Origin: Lysinibacillus sphaericus
GTDB taxonomy: Bacteria; Bacillota; Bacilli; Bacillales_A; Planococcaceae
Reading direction: 5' to 3'
NCBI RefSeq assembly: GCF_001629735.1
Contig: NZ_CP015224.1
Span: forward strand, 3,162,001 to 3,226,000
DNA length: 64,000 bases
The stretch's first letter is position 1. Every line of letters starts with the position of its first letter. A program made the position numbers and the translations under genes. The notes under the pieces are model-generated. The model made no database searches and had not been told where the DNA came from. It saw nothing but the letters and a program-made list of their open reading frames with translations. Positions 59,521 through 64,000 of the stretch are shown here, in pieces.

Positions 59521-60885
59521 TTATACCAACTCTAACCACGCAACCGCTTCACAATGTGTGGAATGCGGGAACATATCTACTGGCTGAATTTCTTGTGTTT
59601 GATAGCCGCCATTCTCCAAAATACGAAGATCGCGTGCTAGTGTAGCTGGATTACAGGAGACATAGACCACTCGTTTTGGACGCTGCTCTAAAATAGTAGT
59701 TAAAAGTGCCTCATCACAGCCTTTACGTGGTGGATCTACCACCAGTACGTCTGCTTCCTTTCCTTCCTTATACCATCTAGGTATAACTTCCTCAGCTGGT
59801 CCTGCCTCAAAATAAGTATTTGTAAAACCATTGAGTACAGCATTGCGTTTGGCATCTTCAATCGCTTGTGGGACAATTTCTACGCCCATAACTGCCCTTG
59901 CCTTTTGTGCCAGGAACAAGGAGATCGTTCCGATTCCACAATAGGCATCAATCACTCGTTCATCTCCTTGTAAGTTAGCATAATCAAGTGCTTGTTTATA
60001 AAGGACCTCAGTTTGCTCTGGGTTGACTTGATAGAAGGAGCGAGCAGAAATTTCAAAGCGTACGTCGCCAATTGTGTCAATAATAACGTCCTTGCCCCAA
60101 AGGTTCAATGTGTCGTCACCAAAAATCACATTCGTTTTCTCATGATTAACATTTTGCATAATTGAAGTGACGTTCGGAACAAGCTTTTGAATTACTGCAA
60201 TGGCTGCTTCTTTTTGTGGAAATTTTTTCTTTTTCGTCACGAGAACAACCATGACCTCACCTGTTGCCCGTGCTTTACGAATCACAACATGGCGCAACAT
60301 TCCTTCGTGGGAAAGTTCATTGTAGGGGCGCATGCCTATCGCCACTAATTCTTTTTTCAAGCCTACTAAAATTGCATCTGCTTCTCCCGTTTGAATCAAG
60401 CAACGCTCCATATCCACAATGCTATGCGTCTTCGTTTTATAAAAACCAGCAATAGCTTGTCCTGCTTCATTTTCAGAGAAAGGAATTTGCGCTTTATTCC
60501 GATAATGCCAAGGCTCTTTCATTCCTTTTACAGGCAGAACAGGTGCATCTATTTTGCCAATGCGTTGCATCACATTGCGTACCATATTTTCTTTCCATTT
60601 GAGCTGCCCCTCATACGATAAATGCTGTAATTGACAGCCTCCGCATTGCTTAAAGTAATCGCATGGAGCTTCTACTCGATCGGGTGATGGCTTAATAATA
60701 TCTACAACTTTTGCAAAGCCATAATTTTTTAAGGTTTTCATCACATGGATTTCGGCTGTTTCGTTCGGAAGTGCGCCTTGTATAAATAATGGATAGCCAT
60801 CTACCTTAGCAACACCATTGCCATCATGTGTTAAGTCTTCTATATAAACTGAAAGTCGTTCATTCTTTTTCACGGGTGCTGACAT
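59521..60885 (-). CDS. 23S rRNA (uracil-5-)-methyltransferase, RlmCD/YfjO-like
   Basis: SAM-dependent RNA methyltransferase of 454 residues. A TRAM domain (about 8-65) is followed by the [4Fe-4S] Cys cluster [10 protein letters not shown] and the methyltransferase domain with [23 protein letters not shown] and the catalytic [10 protein letters not shown]. The ATG at 60885 follows GGAGG. Paralogs RlmCD and YfjO share this layout, so the target uridine is not certain. Confidence 0.92.
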   Translation of the reverse strand: MSAPVKKNERLSVYIEDLTHDGNGVAKVDGYPLFIQGALPNETAEIHVMKTLKNYGFAKVVDIIKPSPDRVEAPCDYFKQCGGCQLQHLSYEGQLKWKENMVRNVMQRIGKIDAPVLPVKGMKEPWHYRNKAQIPFSENEAGQAIAGFYKTKTHSIVDMERCLIQTGEADAILVGLKKELVAIGMRPYNELSHEGMLRHVVIRKARATGEVMVVLVTKKKKFPQKEAAIAVIQKLVPNVTSIMQNVNHEKTNVIFGDDTLNLWGKDVIIDTIGDVRFEISARSFYQVNPEQTEVLYKQALDYANLQGDERVIDAYCGIGTISLFLAQKARAVMGVEIVPQAIEDAKRNAVLNGFTNTYFEAGPAEEVIPRWYKEGKEADVLVVDPPRKGCDEALLTTILEQRPKRVVYVSCNPATLARDLRILENGGYQTQEIQPVDMFPHSTHCEAVAWLELV

Positions 60886-60983
60886 TCGTACATCCTCCAT
60901 TTCAATCTCCTTATTGTAGCATGTGTTGGCGAATGAAAAAAGAACAAGACTTACCTGTTATGTCGTTCTCCTAACTAACTTGA

Positions 60984-61008
60984 AAAAAGAGCCGCTATTC
61001 GCGACTCT
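60984..61008 (-). terminator. Terminator of the cydABS operon
   Basis: GAGTCGC and GCGGCTC arms (one G-U) with TTTTTTC on the minus strand, directly after the cydS stop. Confidence 0.88.
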
Positions 61009-61117
61009 TTCCTTGCTCTTTTGTTATATGATAATCCCTTGGTGCCCACCAAAATGCACACAAGATTCCAAGAATGACGACAATAAAAGGCGCATAAAAA
61101 ATTAAAAAACTTTGCAT
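60995..61117 (-). CDS. cydS: Cytochrome bd small subunit CydS (40 aa)
   Basis: Short frame of 40 codons just after cydB: one membrane helix, FLIFYAPFIVVILGILCAFW, then a charged tail PRDYHITKEQGK. Firmicute bd oxidases have a CydS of this size and topology that stabilises heme b558. GGAGG lies ten bases before the ATG. The operon terminator follows immediately. Confidence 0.85.
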   Translation of the reverse strand: MQSFLIFYAPFIVVILGILCAFWWAPRDYHITKEQGKSRE

Positions 61118-61131
61118 ACACTCATTTCCTC

Positions 61132-62157
61132 CTATGCGTGATTGTCTTCTTTTCCAGTCACATAGTTTTTATTGAACAAGAATAATTTCATCAATAAATA
61201 AAGTGAAGGGAGCAGGAGACAAAGTCCTAAAATAAAGGCAATAATTAAAGCAATTGCCATTTGTGTACTTGTGAAGCCATCATAAATTGTTAAATATGGA
61301 TACAGCAAATACGGATATTGCGCAATACCATAAGCGAAGAATGCTACTGCAAATTGAGCAATAAGAAGCGCAACTGCAAGCCCGTATTTTTTACGCAGCG
61401 CAATGAGGAGCACTGTAATCATAAATAATATGGCTGATATCGCAAACATCCACCATAGATTCACCATGTGCCCATAACTTTCAGGGTTAATGGATTTCAT
61501 CTCATACATGATGCCTAACGCGCTAACCATCAAAGGGGCTGCCCATAAAAGTGCATATTTTCTCATTAGCTTCGTAGCTTCCTTGTCATTCGCTTTATGT
61601 GCATACCAAGTTAAGAATACTGCCGAAATGTAAAGTACAGCGGCAATACTCAGGACCACAATGCTCCAAGCAAATGGACTCGTATATAAAGTCCAGTAGT
61701 TTAAAACAGGCTGCCCATTAACGAGGTCCACATAACCTCCACCAGCAATAGCAAAGACAACAGACAAAGATGCGGGAATTAATAAACCTGCGACACCATA
61801 TGTCAGCGTGTAGCCAATATGTCCTCTCGTACCATACGATTCAAAGGCATAATAGGAACCCCGAATAGCCAATAGGACAAGAGAAATGCTGACTGGTATC
61901 AGTAAAATAGTTCCGTAGTAAAAAGCAGTTTGCGGGAAAAATCCTACAATCCCTACAAAGAAGAATACCAAAAAGACATTGGTTACTTCCCAAACAGGCG
62001 ATAAATACCGTTTAATAATATTCGTTAAAATATGATTCTTCCCTATCAGTAAGCTATAGGCGTTAAAGAAACCAGCACCAAAATCAATCGATGCGACAAT
62101 GACATAGCCAAATAGGAATATCCACAATACTGAAATACCTAGAATCTCTAATGTCAT
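61132..62157 (-). CDS. cydB: Cytochrome bd oxidase subunit II
   Basis: Membrane subunit of the high-affinity quinol oxidase, 341 residues with eight or nine helices. Marks: FGYVIVASIDFGAG at the N-terminus and SPVWEVTNVFLVFFFVG. Its start overlaps the cydA stop by four bases. Confidence 0.94.
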   Translation of the reverse strand: MTLEILGISVLWIFLFGYVIVASIDFGAGFFNAYSLLIGKNHILTNIIKRYLSPVWEVTNVFLVFFFVGIVGFFPQTAFYYGTILLIPVSISLVLLAIRGSYYAFESYGTRGHIGYTLTYGVAGLLIPASLSVVFAIAGGGYVDLVNGQPVLNYWTLYTSPFAWSIVVLSIAAVLYISAVFLTWYAHKANDKEATKLMRKYALLWAAPLMVSALGIMYEMKSINPESYGHMVNLWWMFAISAILFMITVLLIALRKKYGLAVALLIAQFAVAFFAYGIAQYPYLLYPYLTIYDGFTSTQMAIALIIAFILGLCLLLPSLYLLMKLFLFNKNYVTGKEDNHA

Positions 62158-63500
62158 AGGATGTCACCACCTTTTTCAGAGTGGCGATCTTCAATCTCAC
62201 GCTCAATTGGATTCTTTTTAAACATTCGCACCAAGACGACAATACTTCCTACCGCTAATACTGCATATACACCTGCAAACAACAACAGCATTAAATCCAC
62301 ATGATCACTCGTTGTGGCTCCTTCTGGTGTTCGCATCAAACCATAAAGAATCCATGGTTGACGTCCAACCTCTGCAAGCCACCAGCCTGCTTCAATGGCA
62401 ATGATAGAGAGTGGGCCACCCGCCACAATGATCCATCGATACCACCGTGAATGTATAAACTGCCAGCCCCGTGCTTTCCCTACAACATACAGTAATGAAA
62501 CTAGCACCATAAACATACCTATAGAAACCATGATATCAAAGAGATAATGAATATAGAGAGGTGGTAAATCCTCTTCCTCGAATTGATCTAATCCAATTAC
62601 CTCTTCATTAGGATTAAAATGTGCAAGAACGCTCAAAGCATACGGAATTTTAATAGCATATTTCACTTCTTCTCCATCTAGTACGCCAAATAAGACAAGA
62701 GAAGCCTTACCTTCTGTTTCAAAATGCCATTCTGCTGCGGCTAATTTTTCTGGTTGATATTCCGCTAAGTATTTTCCCGAGAAATCTCCAATCACAGCTG
62801 CTGCAATAGAGAAAATTAAACCAATTTTCATCAGCAATAATAATGATTTTTTATGGTATACATGTTTCGATCCTTTCAGCATTCGGTATCCTGCAATAGC
62901 TGCTAATACAAATGCAGATGTCATATATGCTGTTACCAGTACATGCGCCACCTTTGTCGGCATAGCAGGGTTAAACATCGCTAAGAAGGGTTGAATATTA
63001 ACAAGTTCCCCGTCGACAATATCGAAGCCTCTCGGAGCATTCATAAAAGCATTCACGATTGTAATAAATACAGCTGACATCGATGCGCCTACTGCAACTG
63101 GAATTAACAATAGCATATGCTTTTTCTGACTATCGAAGCGGTCCCAAGTATATAAATAAATACCCAAAAATATAGCTTCAAAGAAAAATGCAAACGTTTC
63201 CAAAAAAAGCGGTAAAGCAATGGTTTGACCAGCTAGTTGCATAAAGTTGGGCCATAATAATGATAATTGTAAGCCAATTGCGGTACCAGTCACAACACCC
63301 ACTGCAACCGTTATGACGAAACCACGTGCCCAACGTCTTGCCATTAAAATATAATGCTCATCATTCTTTTTATACCCAGTCCATTGAGCAATCATGATCA
63401 TTAACGGGACACCTACACCTATCGTTGCATAAATAATATGGAACGATAATGTTAATTCCGTTAATGCGCGACTCCAATAGACTGCTGATTCGTTTATCAT
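62154..63500 (-). CDS. cydA: Cytochrome bd oxidase subunit I
   Basis: Heme-bearing subunit of 448 residues. The N-terminal heme His is in SRALTELTLSFHIIYA; the b558 region and the short Q-loop (typical of Firmicutes) follow, then GWWLAEVGRQPWILYGLMRT. The start is ATG 63500, behind a GGGGGC site; frames further upstream belong to a separate small ORF. First large gene of cydABS. Confidence 0.94.
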   Translation of the reverse strand: MINESAVYWSRALTELTLSFHIIYATIGVGVPLMIMIAQWTGYKKNDEHYILMARRWARGFVITVAVGVVTGTAIGLQLSLLWPNFMQLAGQTIALPLFLETFAFFFEAIFLGIYLYTWDRFDSQKKHMLLLIPVAVGASMSAVFITIVNAFMNAPRGFDIVDGELVNIQPFLAMFNPAMPTKVAHVLVTAYMTSAFVLAAIAGYRMLKGSKHVYHKKSLLLLMKIGLIFSIAAAVIGDFSGKYLAEYQPEKLAAAEWHFETEGKASLVLFGVLDGEEVKYAIKIPYALSVLAHFNPNEEVIGLDQFEEEDLPPLYIHYLFDIMVSIGMFMVLVSLLYVVGKARGWQFIHSRWYRWIIVAGGPLSIIAIEAGWWLAEVGRQPWILYGLMRTPEGATTSDHVDLMLLLFAGVYAVLAVGSIVVLVRMFKKNPIEREIEDRHSEKGGDIL

Positions 63501-63511
63501 CTCATTGCCCC

Positions 63512-63607
63512 CTAGCTTCCAAATATTCTTCCAAGAATGGAAAGTAGCATAATGATTGCAACACCAAAGCTTAGCCAAATAAGCTTCTTCTCCTGTGACT
63601 TATACAA
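63512..63607 (-). CDS. Small membrane ORF upstream of cydA (about 31 aa)
   Basis: Frame of 31 codons from TTG 63607 (or 33 from TTG 63613): a basic start YKSQEKK, one helix LIWLSFGVAIIMLLSILG, and a stop eleven bases before the cydA ATG. AAAGGAAG is eight bases upstream. Its helix and position suggest a bd-oxidase-linked small protein, but no family is recognised. Confidence 0.5.
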   Translation of the reverse strand: MYKSQEKKLIWLSFGVAIIMLLSILGRIFGS

Positions 63608-63613
63608 AAGCAA

Positions 63614-63904
63614 CACTTCCTTTCCCTTATCCATACCCCATTTTCCACTATTACAACGAAAAAAACCTTTATAATGGACCGGAATTTCAGCCTATTATTA
63701 AGGTTTCAAATTTTGTTCAAGTAATATACGCACATTTGCCAAACATTTTTCTTATTTCATTCACAATCCCTAATTCTAAAGGTTGGACTTACTACATATT
63801 GAATTTTTCGCTGCTGGTTATTTGATTTAGTCTATTATCTTTTTAATCGTTTCATACGAAATTTTAGTTGCCTATCAAGGAGTTTTTAACTTCGTTTCCT
63901 ATAC
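63614..63904. other. Intergenic region upstream of the cyd operon
   Basis: AT-rich, no gene. It should hold the cyd promoter; TTGAAC and TAATAG 17 bases apart on the minus strand are the best candidate. No convincing Rex operator (only a half-site TTGTGAA). Confidence 0.4.
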
Positions 63905-63942
63905 ACAAAAAAGCTCACCCTCGCTAAAACAAAGATGAGCAT
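63905..63942 (-). terminator. Terminator of the gene cut by the right edge
   Basis: GCTCATC and GGTGAGC arms (one G-U) with TTTTTTG on the minus strand. Confidence 0.8.
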
Positions 63943-63950
63943 TTCCTATT

Positions 63951-64000
63951 TTAAATACGGTCTTCCTCGCGAATATCTGCAAGAGGGACAAAAATTTCGA
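63951..64000 (-). CDS. C-terminal end of an unidentified protein (partial)
   Basis: Only the last 15 or so codons are visible, ending IFVPLADIREEDRI and stop, followed by a terminator. Too short to name. Confidence 0.55.
   Translation of the reverse strand, partial: EIFVPLADIREEDRI

Noticed and set aside
63760-63776. Possible Rex operator before the cyd operon
   Set aside because: Only one half-site (TTGTGAA) is present; the second half does not match.
63595-63825. Plus-strand frame of 76 codons upstream of cydA
   Set aside because: No ribosome site, aromatic-rich random-looking sequence; overlaps the small minus-strand ORF and probable cyd promoter region.

Overview
The window is a piece of a low-GC Firmicute chromosome, most likely a spore-forming Bacillales of the Lysinibacillus/Planococcaceae type (inference). 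It carries spore genes (alpha/beta and gamma SASPs, spoVR, yhbH, prkA, a LytH-like cell-wall peptidase), flagellar motAB and two chemoreceptors. It also carries a Firmicute cytochrome bd operon (cydA, cydB, cydS) and an ATP-grasp/aspartate-racemase pair that fits the L-Lys-D-Asp cross-bridge typical of Lysinibacillus murein. I see no rRNA, tRNA, insertion sequence, prophage or CRISPR. Most convergent gene pairs are separated by clean, often bidirectional, hairpin terminators.

Layout. 1-5.1 kb: 5'-truncated class I fumarase, an iron-efflux type P1B-4 ATPase (pfeT) with PerR and Fur-like boxes, a YihY/YtxH pair and a UPF0435 protein. 5.1-14 kb: motAB, an M29 aminopeptidase, a beta-carbonic anhydrase, an acetyltransferase, a PPK2 kinase, a TspO-like membrane protein, methionine aminopeptidase, and thiT behind a TPP riboswitch. 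14-25 kb: sbcCD, an SGNH esterase, a second M29 aminopeptidase with a DEAD-box helicase, the D-aspartate ligase/racemase pair and a C39-like lipoprotein. 25-35 kb: acyl-CoA ligase, phosphoesterase, a decayed CZB chemoreceptor fragment, a run of small (partly spore) genes, a YkuD L,D-transpeptidase, an RNase J paralog, a solitary HsdS-like protein divergent from an XRE regulator, and a radical-SAM protein.

35-41.6 kb: the stress/sporulation module spoVR-yhbH-prkA (counterpart of enterobacterial ycgB-yeaH-yeaG) and lytH. prkA appears to start at an ATT codon just downstream of a sigma-E-like promoter. 41.9-53 kb: two chemoreceptors; the second begins an operon with an SDR dehydrogenase and a sodium:solute symporter, preceded by a cyclic-di-GMP-I riboswitch. 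Next come an alpha/beta SASP with a sigma-G promoter, an MFS transporter whose leader has two PyrR-type hairpins and an attenuator, and a YceG-like/trypsin-like fusion protein.

53.4-64 kb: a complete glycerol regulon (glpD, glpP, glpF-glpK) with GlpP-type terminator leaders, two RNA-modification genes (dus, RlmCD-like), and the cytochrome bd operon with cydS and an unannotated-looking small membrane ORF just before cydA. The right edge cuts a minus-strand gene. The most unusual observations are the PyrR-type leader on an AAHS-like transporter (candidate pyrimidine or orotate importer) and the c-di-GMP-controlled receptor-dehydrogenase-symporter operon.
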